Shown piece by piece: positions 50,664-58,922 of a stretch of 64,000 nt of DNA. A program made the translations under genes and the position numbers. The notes under the pieces were generated by a model. The model was not told the DNA's origin. It made no database searches and worked only from the letters and a program-made list of their open reading frames with translations. How positions within the stretch are numbered: the first letter of the stretch is position 1; every line of letters begins with the position of its first letter. The stretch lies in the NCBI GenBank assembly GCA_949282965.1, contig CASDQW010000007.1, positions 1 through 64,000 of the forward strand, given 5' to 3'. Origin of the DNA: an uncultured Lentisphaeria bacterium (GTDB lineage: Bacteria; Verrucomicrobiota; Lentisphaeria; Victivallales; Victivallaceae).

Positions 50664-52175
50664 TCAGAGCGGGCGCCATTCGCGGTGATCCTGGAAGAGG
50701 AGCCGGGCCGCGGCATCGGGGCCGTCGGTTCCGGCCGGATAAAAGTGGAGCGGCGAACAGTCCGGAGAATCACGCCAGGCGTCCAGTACGGGAGAAAACA
50801 GCTGCCAGCTGGCGGCGATGACGTCGCTGCGGATGAACAGCGTCTGATCGCCGAGGAGCGCGTCAAGCAGCAGCCGGGCGTAGGCGTCGAGGTTGTCGGC
50901 CCCGGCGAATTCGGCGTAATTGAAATGCAAGGTCATGCCGCCCATGCAGAGTTTGGGACCCGGCTGTTTGGCCTGGATGGTCAGGGCCATGCCTTCTTCC
51001 GGCTGAACTTTGAGCACGAGAGTGTCGGGCTCCATGTCGGCGGAACGGATCGGGGAGAAAATGGAATGCGGGACATGTTTGAAGACAATGGCGATTTCAC
51101 TGAGTTTCCGGCCGAGTCGTTTGCCGGAACGCAGATAGAACGGGACGTCGCGCCAGCGCCAGTTGTCAATGAAGAGCCGGGCGGCGACATAGGTTTCGAT
51201 GTTGGAATCGGCGGCGACGCCGGGTTCCTCTCGGTACCCGGGCAGTCCGGCCCCCGCAACGTACTGGGCGCGGACGAAATCGGCGGCGGGACAGGCGGAG
51301 TCGAACGGACGGATGGAGCGGATGAGTTTGAGTTTCTCGTCACGCACGGCGTCGGGCAGAAAACTTTGCGGCATTTCCATCGCGGCCAGCGCCAGCATTT
51401 CCAGCATGTGATTCTGAAACATGTCGCGCAGCAGTCCGGACTGCTCGTAATACCCGGCGCGGTGTTCCACCCCGAGCTCCTCGGCCACGGTAATCTGGAC
51501 GTGGTCGACGTAATGGCGATTCCAGACCGGCTCGAACACGAGGTTGGCGAAGCGGAGCATGGCGATGTTCTGCACCGTCTCCTTGCCGAGATAATGGTCG
51601 ATCCGGCAAATCTGGGATTCGGTAAGTGAGCGGTGCAGTTCGTGGTCGAGCGCCTCCGCGGAGGCGAGGTCGTGCCCGAAAGGCTTTTCCAGCACGACGT
51701 GCCGCCAGGGAACGCCGGATTCTGGTTCCCGCAGCAATCCCGCACCGGCGAGGCGACCGATCACTTCTCCGTACAGAGTCGTGGAGATTGCCAGATAGAA
51801 GAGGTGATTCAGCGGCGTGGCCGATTCCTTGCGGTCCAGAGCCCGCAGTTCAGCGCCGAGCGCCTGATAGGTTTCATCCTGCCGGTAGTCGCCGCGCAGA
51901 TAGTAAATCACATCGAGAAAGCGTTCCCGCGCACCGGGATCGTCCGCTGGAAGCGCCCCTCGAACCTTTTCCCGGAAGGCGGCCGTCTCCAGCGGGGCCC
52001 GGGCGCAGCCGAGGATGACGGAATCTTCATGCAGCAGCCCGCGGCGGAACAGACGATAAAGCGAGGGGAAAAGTTTGCGCTGTGCCAGATCTCCCCCGGC
52101 CCCGAACAGCACCAGCACCGCCGGCGCCGGAGCCACCTCAATACACCATTTCCCCTGCCAGTAATTCTCCTGCAT
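50664..52175 (-). CDS. zwf: Glucose-6-phosphate 1-dehydrogenase
   Basis: The 503-residue enzyme makes 6-phosphogluconolactone and NADPH from glucose 6-phosphate. Features are the coenzyme motif LVLFGAGGDLAQRKLFPSL, the substrate/active-site segment CRIDHYLGKETVQNIAMLRF, VVLEKPFGHDL, and later PFYLRSGKRLG. GAGGG sits 4 bp before the ATG at 52175. Length and order are typical. With pgl it forms an oxidative pentose phosphate pair; no gnd is present here. Confidence 0.97.
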   Translation of the reverse strand: MQENYWQGKWCIEVAPAPAVLVLFGAGGDLAQRKLFPSLYRLFRRGLLHEDSVILGCARAPLETAAFREKVRGALPADDPGARERFLDVIYYLRGDYRQDETYQALGAELRALDRKESATPLNHLFYLAISTTLYGEVIGRLAGAGLLREPESGVPWRHVVLEKPFGHDLASAEALDHELHRSLTESQICRIDHYLGKETVQNIAMLRFANLVFEPVWNRHYVDHVQITVAEELGVEHRAGYYEQSGLLRDMFQNHMLEMLALAAMEMPQSFLPDAVRDEKLKLIRSIRPFDSACPAADFVRAQYVAGAGLPGYREEPGVAADSNIETYVAARLFIDNWRWRDVPFYLRSGKRLGRKLSEIAIVFKHVPHSIFSPIRSADMEPDTLVLKVQPEEGMALTIQAKQPGPKLCMGGMTLHFNYAEFAGADNLDAYARLLLDALLGDQTLFIRSDVIAASWQLFSPVLDAWRDSPDCSPLHFYPAGTDGPDAAARLLFQDHREWRPL

Positions 52176-52270
52176 GGATCCCTCCCCCGTCTCTGGTTTT
52201 TCCGGACAATCCCGCCATCCGGGGGTAAACGCCCCCTGGCTGCCGTCGCCCGGGCGGCGGCTTTTAGAAA

Positions 52271-52675
52271 TCAGTGCCCGGAGCAGCGGCACTTGCCGTC
52301 GCCGTGGCCGTCGCCGTGTTCGTGTCCGTGTTCATGCTCGTGGTGATGATTGCACCGGAAATCGGGATCGGCTTTCAGCGTGCCGCCCAGATACGCGCCG
52401 ACCGCTTCGTCGACGTCTCCGGAGACGCCTCCGATCACCTGAATGCCCGCTTCGGTCAGCGCCTGGATGGCGCCGCCGCCGATGCCGCCGCAGAGCAGCA
52501 GATCGACACCGTGTGTTTTCAGGAGGCCGGCCAGTGCGCCGTGACCGCTGTCGCCGGTGGGGAGTTCCGTTTTTGCGGAAATCAATCCTTCGGAGATTTC
52601 ATAGAGGGCGAACGACGGCGTATGGCCGAAATGCTGAAATACCTGGTTGTTCTGACAGGTGACCGCGATTTTCAT
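52271..52675 (-). CDS. Dinitrogenase iron-molybdenum cofactor biosynthesis (NifX/NafY-like) protein with His-rich tail
   Basis: The 134-residue protein has the NifB/NifX-type domain at residues 1-105 (MKIAVTCQNNQVFQHFG, GVDLLLCGGIGGGAIQALTEAG, VIGGVSGDVDEAVGAYL). These ribonuclease H-like domains bind iron-sulphur or metal clusters. The last 25 residues are extremely His-rich (NHHHEHEHGHEHGDGHG) and end in CRC-SGH, suggesting metal storage or delivery. There are no nitrogenase genes in the window. It has its own promoter (52723-52750) and GGAGG before the ATG. Confidence 0.88.
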   Translation of the reverse strand: MKIAVTCQNNQVFQHFGHTPSFALYEISEGLISAKTELPTGDSGHGALAGLLKTHGVDLLLCGGIGGGAIQALTEAGIQVIGGVSGDVDEAVGAYLGGTLKADPDFRCNHHHEHEHGHEHGDGHGDGKCRCSGH

Positions 52676-52722
52676 GGATGATGCCTCCCTTGTTCGAGAA
52701 TGTTGCGGTGTGTTCTCCGGAC

Positions 52723-52750
52723 AATATAGCGTTTTTCGAACGGCTGTCAA
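52723..52750 (-). promoter_or_regulatory. Sigma-70 promoter of the NifX-like gene
   Basis: Minus strand: consensus TTGACA (52745-52750), 16-bp spacer and TATATT (52723-52728), about 48 bp before the ATG. Confidence 0.7.
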
Positions 52751-52819
52751 CTGTTTTTACCGGCCGCCGCCGCCTCGAACTGCGAAATCGGCGGGAAAAA
52801 TATGAAGCCGAGACTTTTC

Positions 52820-52848
52820 TTGACGGGAGAGACGTGTTATATTATGAT
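52820..52848 (+). promoter_or_regulatory. Sigma-70 promoter of the LptF/G gene
   Basis: TTGACG (52820-52825), 17-bp spacer, TATGAT (52843-52848). It supports the start codon at 52900 because longer in-frame starts would lie upstream of the transcript start. Confidence 0.7.
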
Positions 52849-52899
52849 ACGCTCTATAGGATTCCGGAACGTACAACGCTGAAAGACTATTCCACAACG

Positions 52900-54045
52900 A
52901 TGGATGAAAATACCCGAAAATACCGGTCCCTGGTGGTGATTCCGCGCCGCTGGGGCATCCTGCCGACGCTGGACCTTTATGTGCTCCAGGAATTTCTGAT
53001 CAAATTGAGCGTTCTGCTGCTGGTCTTCATCATTCTGTTCGTGCTGGGGGATGTCTTCAACGAGCTGGGAGATTTTCTGGACGAAGAGGCGCCGATGCGC
53101 GACTTCTTCACGTTTCTGCTGCTGCGGCTGCCGGGCAATATCCGGTTCGTGCTGCCGATTTCCATGCTGCTGGGGTGCATGTGGACCATGGCGACGTTCG
53201 GGAAGAATCTGGAGGTGACCGCGATGCGGGCTTCCGGCGTGTCGCTGTTCCGCTGCGGGGGGCCGATTCTGGTGATGGGGCTGCTCGTAACCGCCGTCAA
53301 CATCTATTTCAATGAGGCGCTGGTACCCTATACGGAACGGGAGGCGATGGTGATCCGCAACACCGCGGTGGAAAAGGGCGAGGATTTGAAAATGCTCACC
53401 TATCGTTCGCCGGACCGCTCCTACAACTGGTTTTTCCGTTCGTTTTCCTCCGGGACCGAAAATTCCGGCGTCACGCTCAAGAAAATGCGGCCGGACGGTT
53501 CGCTGGACTGGGACATTTCCGCCGCCCGGGTGCTCTTCGACGAACACCGGGGCTGGACGTTCGAACGGGTGGTGCGGACCCCGTACAGCCGGGACGGACT
53601 GATGCCGAAACAGTCGGAGCATCTGCCGTCGCTGACGCTGTCGCGCGAGGAGCTGCCGGAGACGCCGGACGATATCTTCAACGCCATCAAGGACGAAGAG
53701 GAGTTGCCCACTTGGGTGATCTGGAGCCTGGTGGCCCGCAACCCGGACATGTCGGACCGGGTGCGCGCCATTTACATGACGGTGTTCTATTACCGGCTGG
53801 CTTTCCCCTGGGCCTGCTTTCTGGCGGTGTTTCTGGGAATTCCGCTGGCGACCAAGAACGAACGTTCCGGCAGCCTGATGGCGATCATCATGGCGGTGGT
53901 GATCATCGTCGCCTACATCGTGATTGCACAGGTGTTTCTGGTGCTGGGCAAGGGCGGCATATTGCCCGCGCCCATTGCCGGGCTGGCGCCGACGATTGCC
54001 TTTATCGCATATGGTTACTGCAAAGTGTTTTACAGCCGGGCTTAG
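52900..54045 (+). CDS. LptF/LptG (YjgP/YjgQ) family permease
   Basis: The 381-residue inner-membrane protein has three N-terminal spans (FLIKLSVLLLVFIILFVLGDVF, FVLPISMLLGCMWTMATFG, PILVMGLLVTAVNIYFNEA), a large periplasmic domain and three C-terminal spans (AFPWACFLAVFLGIPLATKN, LMAIIMAVVIIVAYIVIAQV, GLAPTIAFIAYGY). This is the layout of the LPS-exporting LptBFG complex. MRASGVSLFR is the coupling-helix region. Only one of the pair is here. The start at 52900 is chosen from promoter position; its ribosome site is weak. Presence implies an outer membrane. Confidence 0.9.
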   Translation: MDENTRKYRSLVVIPRRWGILPTLDLYVLQEFLIKLSVLLLVFIILFVLGDVFNELGDFLDEEAPMRDFFTFLLLRLPGNIRFVLPISMLLGCMWTMATFGKNLEVTAMRASGVSLFRCGGPILVMGLLVTAVNIYFNEALVPYTEREAMVIRNTAVEKGEDLKMLTYRSPDRSYNWFFRSFSSGTENSGVTLKKMRPDGSLDWDISAARVLFDEHRGWTFERVVRTPYSRDGLMPKQSEHLPSLTLSREELPETPDDIFNAIKDEEELPTWVIWSLVARNPDMSDRVRAIYMTVFYYRLAFPWACFLAVFLGIPLATKNERSGSLMAIIMAVVIIVAYIVIAQVFLVLGKGGILPAPIAGLAPTIAFIAYGYCKVFYSRA

Positions 54046-54096
54046 CGCGGCGGCGTCCGGTGGCGCCGGCCCGGGCGGAAAATGCGGGAGGTTGGC

Positions 54097-54651
54097 ATGA
54101 ACAGAATTTCCGATGGAGAGCGGGCTGCGATTCTGAGGTTCGTCCGGGCGTGCATCGCCGCGGAATTTTCCGAAGCGGAAACGCCGGCGGTGTCGGACGA
54201 TGCTCTGTTTCGGGCTGACGGGGCCTGCTTCGTGACGCTGCACGAGGCGGATGGGACGTTGCGCGGCTGCATCGGCAACCTGGAGGCGTTTGAGCCGCTG
54301 GGAGAAAATCTCCGCCGCAACGCCTTGAACGCCGCATTCAGCGATCCGCGGTTTCCACCGCTGGAGCCGGAGGAGCTGGAGGAACTCCGGATTGAGGTGT
54401 CGGTGCTGACTCCGGCGCGACCGATTCCGGGACCGGAGGATTTTGAGATCGGCCGGGACGGCATCATTCTGCGCCGCGGAGAGCGGGGGGCGGTGTTTCT
54501 GCCCCAGGTGGCGCCGGAGCAGGGCTGGGACCGGGAGACGACGCTGGGGTATCTGGCGCGCAAGGCCGGACTGCCGCCGGATGCGTGGCGCTCGCCGGAT
54601 GTGCGGTTGTTCACCTTTCAGGCGGAGGTGTTCGGCGAACAGAGAGCGTAA
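54097..54651 (+). CDS. AMMECR1 domain protein (AmmeMemoRadiSam system protein A)
   Basis: The 184-residue protein is a full AMMECR1 domain: GACFVTLHEADGTLRGCIGNLE contains the conserved LRGCIG motif, followed by NALNAAFSDPRFPPLEPEEL and IEVSVLTPARPI, then VFLPQVAPEQGWDRETTLGYL. In bacteria it is often beside Memo and a radical SAM gene, which are not present here. The biochemical role is unknown. GGGAGG sits 5 bp before the ATG, chosen over an ATG five codons earlier that overlaps that site. Confidence 0.93.
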   Translation: MNRISDGERAAILRFVRACIAAEFSEAETPAVSDDALFRADGACFVTLHEADGTLRGCIGNLEAFEPLGENLRRNALNAAFSDPRFPPLEPEELEELRIEVSVLTPARPIPGPEDFEIGRDGIILRRGERGAVFLPQVAPEQGWDRETTLGYLARKAGLPPDAWRSPDVRLFTFQAEVFGEQRA

Positions 54652-54717
54652 CTTGCATCCGGGATGAAAAAAAAGGGGGGGCTTGGATAGTGGTTTCTCG
54701 TTTTTTTGCAGGAGGCC

Positions 54718-54746
54718 TTGCGTTTTTTCAGATTGGAGTGTATTAA
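54718..54746 (+). promoter_or_regulatory. Promoter of the SPFH operon
   Basis: TTGCGT (54718-54723), 17-bp spacer, TATTAA (54741-54746), about 100 bp before the first SPFH gene. Confidence 0.55.
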
Positions 54747-54849
54747 TATAGTCACGGTAAAGGGGAAAAGGCTGGAAAGATACGGGAAGGATTCCCCGGT
54801 TTGCGAATGGACAACGGAGTAGGTTTAACATAAGCGGGAGAAGGACGGA

Positions 54850-56790
54850 ATGGAAAGTAGAAATGATCTGAGGGCTGCGGTGGACCGTTCCCGACTGATG
54901 ATTCGGCTGTCGGTGATCGGCGGCCTGCTGGCCTTTGTGTTGCTGGTGCTGGTGGTGATCATGGGGATCATCAAGGACAGCTTCGCCGGATCGGACGTGT
55001 TTGCGCTGTCGGTGATTCCGTTGACTTTGTCGGTACTGTTCGCCGTGGCTTCCCTGATCTACGGCATGCTGGGCAGCGCGGCCGCCGTCGAGGATGAGGA
55101 GAAATACCTGCTGGAAAAACGCAAGGAAAATCGCGCGCTCAATGTCGAGGAGGACGTGCGTTTCACCGCGGGACGCTCTTTTGAGAATTATAAGAAGTAC
55201 GCCCCTTATGTGGTGACGGTGTTGGCAGCGCTCGGAATGGCGCTGCTCTTGTTTTTGTTCTCCCGTTACTGGCAGGTGCGGCTGGGCGGCGGGCCGAAAC
55301 CGATCAATTCGCTGAATTCGGCTCTGGTGTCGGCGATTCTGATGCTGCTCTGCCTGTTCAGCGGGGCGTTTTTCGTCGGACAGTCCCGGCAGGCGGCGTT
55401 CCGGTGGCTCCGGCCGATGGGGAGCTGGCTGGTCGGAGCGGGCGGGATCCTGCTCTGTGCGGCGGTGGTGTCGATCTGCAATCACAACCAGGTGGCCATC
55501 GACGGGCGGCTGGCACAGGTGGTCTTCTGGCTGCTGGCGGTGTTGAATGCGGAATTCGTCTTGAACTTCATCATCGAATTTTACCGGCCCCGGACGCTGG
55601 AGGAACCCCGGCCGATTTTCGAGAGCCGGCTGCTGGCGCTGTTCACCGAGCCGGGCGGGGTCATGCGCAATATGGCCGATGCGCTGGATTACCAATTCGG
55701 TTTCAAGGTTTCCGGAACCTGGATTTACGGATTCATCGAGCGGTCGCTGTTCCCGCTGGTGGTGATATGGGCGCTGGTGCTGTGGCTGTCCACGTCTGTT
55801 TATGAAGTGGGGCCGGACGAAGTCGGGATTCGGGAACGGTTCGGCCGGGTGGTGTCCGAGACGCCGTTGCGCGCCGGGATTTATTTTGATCTGCCGTGGC
55901 CTTTCGGCAACATCAACCGTTTCAGCTGCACCCGGATTCATGAAGTGGTCGCCGGCGAAAACGAACACGCCGAAAACGCCGCCAATAATGAAAAGAAACC
56001 CGAAGTGATCCTCTGGACCAAGGCACACGCCACCGGAGAAAACAATTTCGTTGTCGCCGTCGAACCGGAAGGCATGCAGCGGAAGCGGGAAGCCGGCGAA
56101 GGGGTCTCGATTGCGTTTCTTTCGCTGTCGATGCCGGTGCAGTACCGGATCCGGGAGGCCCAGCTCATGGATTACGCCTACAGGAACCGGGATCCGGAGG
56201 TGATTCTCAAACGGATCAGTGAACAGGTGGCGACGGAATATCTGGCCAGCTGTTCGTTGATGCACATCATGTCCGACGGACGGCACGAGGCCGCCGACGC
56301 GATGCGGGACCGGATTCAGAAGCTGGCGGACGCGGAAACGCTGGGGATCGATATTGTGGCGGTCAATCTGCTGGGGATTCATCCGCCGGTGGAGAAGGTC
56401 GCGCCCGCCTTCCAGGAAGTGATCGGCGCGATGGAACAGAAGGAAGCCACCGTGCTGGAAGCCCGGGCCTACGCGGCGAAAATTCTGCCCGCCGCCGAAT
56501 CGAAAGCCCGGCAGATTGTCCAGGAGGCGACCTCCTACCGGTATCGGACCAGCAAGGTGGCCGAGGCCGAAAGCCAGCGTTTCGGCAAGCAGTTGCGCTC
56601 CTATCTGGCCATGCCGGAGATGTTCATGCTGAATTCACATCTGGCGCTGTTGGAGAAAGATGCCGCGGATACGCGGAAGTTCATCCTGAGCGCTTCGCTG
56701 CGCAATGAGATTTACGAGCTCAATTTCGAGCAGAAGGAACGGCTCGATCTGGTCGACGCCGATCTCGGAACATTGGTCAACAAGGATTGA
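54850..56790 (+). CDS. HflK-like SPFH protein with multi-span N-terminal membrane domain
   Basis: At 646 residues this is far larger than HflK (about 420). The first 310 residues hold about seven hydrophobic spans (LSVIGGLLAFVLLVLVVIMG, VIPLTLSVLFAVASLIYGML, PYVVTVLAALGMALLLFLFS, AILMLLCLFSGAFFVG, LVGAGGILLCAAVVSIC, VVFWLLAVLNAEFVLNFII, SLFPLVVIWALVLWLST). The SPFH domain follows directly (VYEVGPDEVGIRERFGRVV, LRAGIYFDLPWPFGNINRF), then the coiled region (ILPAAESKARQIVQEATSYR). GGAGAAGG precedes the ATG. It heads an operon with two more SPFH genes. It may anchor an HflKC-like cage or a flotillin-type microdomain; this is inferred. Confidence 0.85.
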   Translation: MESRNDLRAAVDRSRLMIRLSVIGGLLAFVLLVLVVIMGIIKDSFAGSDVFALSVIPLTLSVLFAVASLIYGMLGSAAAVEDEEKYLLEKRKENRALNVEEDVRFTAGRSFENYKKYAPYVVTVLAALGMALLLFLFSRYWQVRLGGGPKPINSLNSALVSAILMLLCLFSGAFFVGQSRQAAFRWLRPMGSWLVGAGGILLCAAVVSICNHNQVAIDGRLAQVVFWLLAVLNAEFVLNFIIEFYRPRTLEEPRPIFESRLLALFTEPGGVMRNMADALDYQFGFKVSGTWIYGFIERSLFPLVVIWALVLWLSTSVYEVGPDEVGIRERFGRVVSETPLRAGIYFDLPWPFGNINRFSCTRIHEVVAGENEHAENAANNEKKPEVILWTKAHATGENNFVVAVEPEGMQRKREAGEGVSIAFLSLSMPVQYRIREAQLMDYAYRNRDPEVILKRISEQVATEYLASCSLMHIMSDGRHEAADAMRDRIQKLADAETLGIDIVAVNLLGIHPPVEKVAPAFQEVIGAMEQKEATVLEARAYAAKILPAAESKARQIVQEATSYRYRTSKVAEAESQRFGKQLRSYLAMPEMFMLNSHLALLEKDAADTRKFILSASLRNEIYELNFEQKERLDLVDADLGTLVNKD

Positions 56791-56829
56791 AATTGCAATA
56801 GGAAAAGCATGCAGGGAGGCGAAGAATTT

Positions 56830-57765
56830 ATGTCGACGAGCAATTTTTTCAAGCATTGGCCGACGGTTCTGCTCGGGGTCATCGTGGCGGTGGTGTTGTT
56901 CATGGCGATCGTCACGTATCAGGTCAATCAGAATGAATGCGCGGTAATCACCACGCTGGGACGGATCGAACAGGTCAGTCCGGAGCCGGGGTTGCATCTG
57001 CGCTGGCCGTATCCGTTTCAACGGATTTATAAATTCGACCGGCGGACCCGCTGTTTTGAAGGCAACGCCGGGAAACTGGAGGAATCCACCACCGCGGACG
57101 GTCAGAACATCCTGATCGGGATCTTCGTCAATTACCGGATCAGCAATCCGGAATTGTTCTTCACCTCGTTCGAACGGATCAGCGAGGCGGAAAAGCAGCT
57201 GAACAACTGGATGCGCGATTCCCGGAACGCCACATTCGGCCGGTATCGGTTCAGCCAGATCATCAATACCGACCCCCAGAAGATGAAACTCGGCGCCATC
57301 CAGGACGAGATCCTCAAGGAACTGGTGGAGCGCGCCGCGCCGTTCGGCCTGGAAATCCAGTCGGTCGGGATCAATACGATCAATGTGCCGACCACGATCA
57401 GCGAAGAGGTGTTCAAGCGGATGATTCAGGAACGCAAGGTGGTGGCGCAGGATTATCTGTCGCGCGGAGCACAGGAAGCCTCCGATATCCGGACCAAGGC
57501 GGAACAGAGCCGGGCGGAAATTCTCACCAATGCCGAAGCAACCGCCAAGAGCATCCGGGCGGAAGGCGACGCCGAGGCGGCCAAGTATTACGAAGTGTTC
57601 AAGGAAAATCCGGAACTGGCGGTCTTTCTGCGCAAGCTCGATTCGCTGCGCCGGATCATGAAGGGGCGTACCACGCTGGTGCTGGACACCAATGCCGCGC
57701 CGTTCGATCTGCTGAAGCCCGGTGCTGAAAAGCTCAAACCCGTAGTCGGCCCGGTCGCCCGCTGA
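56830..57765 (+). CDS. hflC: HflC-like SPFH protease modulator
   Basis: The 311-residue protein has one N-terminal span (VLLGVIVAVVLFMAIVTYQV) followed by the SPFH domain: ECAVITTLGRIEQVSPEPGL, LRWPYPFQRIYKFDRR, and the characteristic EESTTADGQNILIGIFVNYR. The helical segment IRTKAEQSRAEILTNAEATA and AAKYYEVFKENPELAVFLRK follow. In E. coli HflC joins HflK around FtsH and limits degradation of membrane proteins. Length is close to HflC. GGGAGG lies 10 bp before the ATG. FtsH itself is not in the window. Confidence 0.85.
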   Translation: MSTSNFFKHWPTVLLGVIVAVVLFMAIVTYQVNQNECAVITTLGRIEQVSPEPGLHLRWPYPFQRIYKFDRRTRCFEGNAGKLEESTTADGQNILIGIFVNYRISNPELFFTSFERISEAEKQLNNWMRDSRNATFGRYRFSQIINTDPQKMKLGAIQDEILKELVERAAPFGLEIQSVGINTINVPTTISEEVFKRMIQERKVVAQDYLSRGAQEASDIRTKAEQSRAEILTNAEATAKSIRAEGDAEAAKYYEVFKENPELAVFLRKLDSLRRIMKGRTTLVLDTNAAPFDLLKPGAEKLKPVVGPVAR

Positions 57766-57791
57766 AGAACGGCACAGGAGAGACGGCAATC

Positions 57792-58919
57792 ATGACGGAA
57801 ATGGAAAAAAATACAACGGAATTCGACCACAGCGGTCAGTATAATTCCGGTCTGCAGTCCCTGGTGCGCAGTCTGCGCATGGCCTTTTTCTTCCTGCTGG
57901 TGTTGATCATCGGCATGCTGGTGTACTTCTTCACGTTGGGGGGATATGTGGAGGTCAAGCCGCAGGAGGCCGTTATCGTTCTGCGTTTCGGAAAATTTCA
58001 TCAGGTTTACGACATTGGCTGGCACTGGTTTGTGCCCTATCCGGTTACCCGTTTTGTGACGGTGCGGACCAGCCCGCAGTTTCTGCGGGTGGATTTCACT
58101 GCGGCGTCCACTTCGATTGACGGCGGGGATCAGGAGGGGCGACCGCTGGAACCGGGACGGGACGCGTACCTGATGACCGGGGATGCCAATATCATTCATA
58201 CCGCCTGGAACATCGTGTACCAGGTGTCCGACCCGAAAAAGTACTATGAACAACTGCAGACACCGGCGGATCCGACGGCGCCCGATGAACTGGAAAAAGA
58301 CGAATACGGCTATTCCGGTCGCCGCGGACCTCAGACGTTGCTGACCAACTTCTTCCGTCAGGCGGTCATTCAGGTGACTTCCGGGTTGAAGGTGGACGAT
58401 ATTCTCTACACCAAGCAGAGTGCTTACCGGGAAGCGGTGCAGCGGGTGTTTGCCCAGCTGGTGGAAAAAGCTGACTGCGGGATCGAAGTGACCGGCGTGA
58501 CGCTGGATCGTGCGTCGGCACCGCTCAAGACCAAGGCGGCTTTCGACGAGGTGGCGGCGGCCAACAATACGATGTCGACGCTGATCAACGAGGCCAAGGA
58601 ATACATGGTGCGGATCGGCAACGAGGTGAAGGCGGATGAGGTGAGCATCATTGCCGAGGCGGAAACCTATCGCAAGCAGGTGGTGTCGGAAGTCAAGGCG
58701 GAAAGCCAGTATTTCCGGAGCATCAACGAAGCCTATCAGGCCAGTCCGAAGACCGTGTTGATGGCGCTTTACAATCAGACTCTGGCCGATGTGCTGGAGG
58801 CGCAGGAAGGCAAATACATTCTCGGCACTGCGACCTCGGAGGATCGCAAACAGGTTCGACTCAAGATCAATCCGGAACCGCCGCGCCTGGCGAAACCGGC
58901 GAATGCGGAGGCGGAGTAA
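57792..58919 (+). CDS. hflK: HflK-like SPFH protease modulator
   Basis: The 375-residue protein has one N-terminal span (MAFFFLLVLIIGMLVYFFTL) and an SPFH domain opening GGYVEVKPQEAVIVLRFGKF, then HWFVPYPVTRFVTVRT. A TGDANIIHTAWNIVYQVSD segment matches HflK (the TGDEN-type motif). A coiled stretch (EVKADEVSIIAEAETYRKQV) precedes a Pro/Ala-rich tail. It is the third SPFH gene in a row, 26 bp after hflC, and only 3 bp before the P-type ATPase gene. AGGAG lies upstream of the ATG. Confidence 0.85.
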   Translation: MTEMEKNTTEFDHSGQYNSGLQSLVRSLRMAFFFLLVLIIGMLVYFFTLGGYVEVKPQEAVIVLRFGKFHQVYDIGWHWFVPYPVTRFVTVRTSPQFLRVDFTAASTSIDGGDQEGRPLEPGRDAYLMTGDANIIHTAWNIVYQVSDPKKYYEQLQTPADPTAPDELEKDEYGYSGRRGPQTLLTNFFRQAVIQVTSGLKVDDILYTKQSAYREAVQRVFAQLVEKADCGIEVTGVTLDRASAPLKTKAAFDEVAAANNTMSTLINEAKEYMVRIGNEVKADEVSIIAEAETYRKQVVSEVKAESQYFRSINEAYQASPKTVLMALYNQTLADVLEAQEGKYILGTATSEDRKQVRLKINPEPPRLAKPANAEAE

Positions 58920-58922
58920 GCT

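Noticed and set aside
52238-52265. GC-rich palindrome followed by TTTTAG on the plus strand
   Set aside because: No plus-strand gene ends before it, and on the minus strand there is no T run after the NifX-like gene.
52837-56382. Open frame of 1181 codons on the minus strand
   Set aside because: It runs opposite lptF/G, the AMMECR1 gene and an SPFH gene, is Arg/His/Gln-rich and has no domain pattern.
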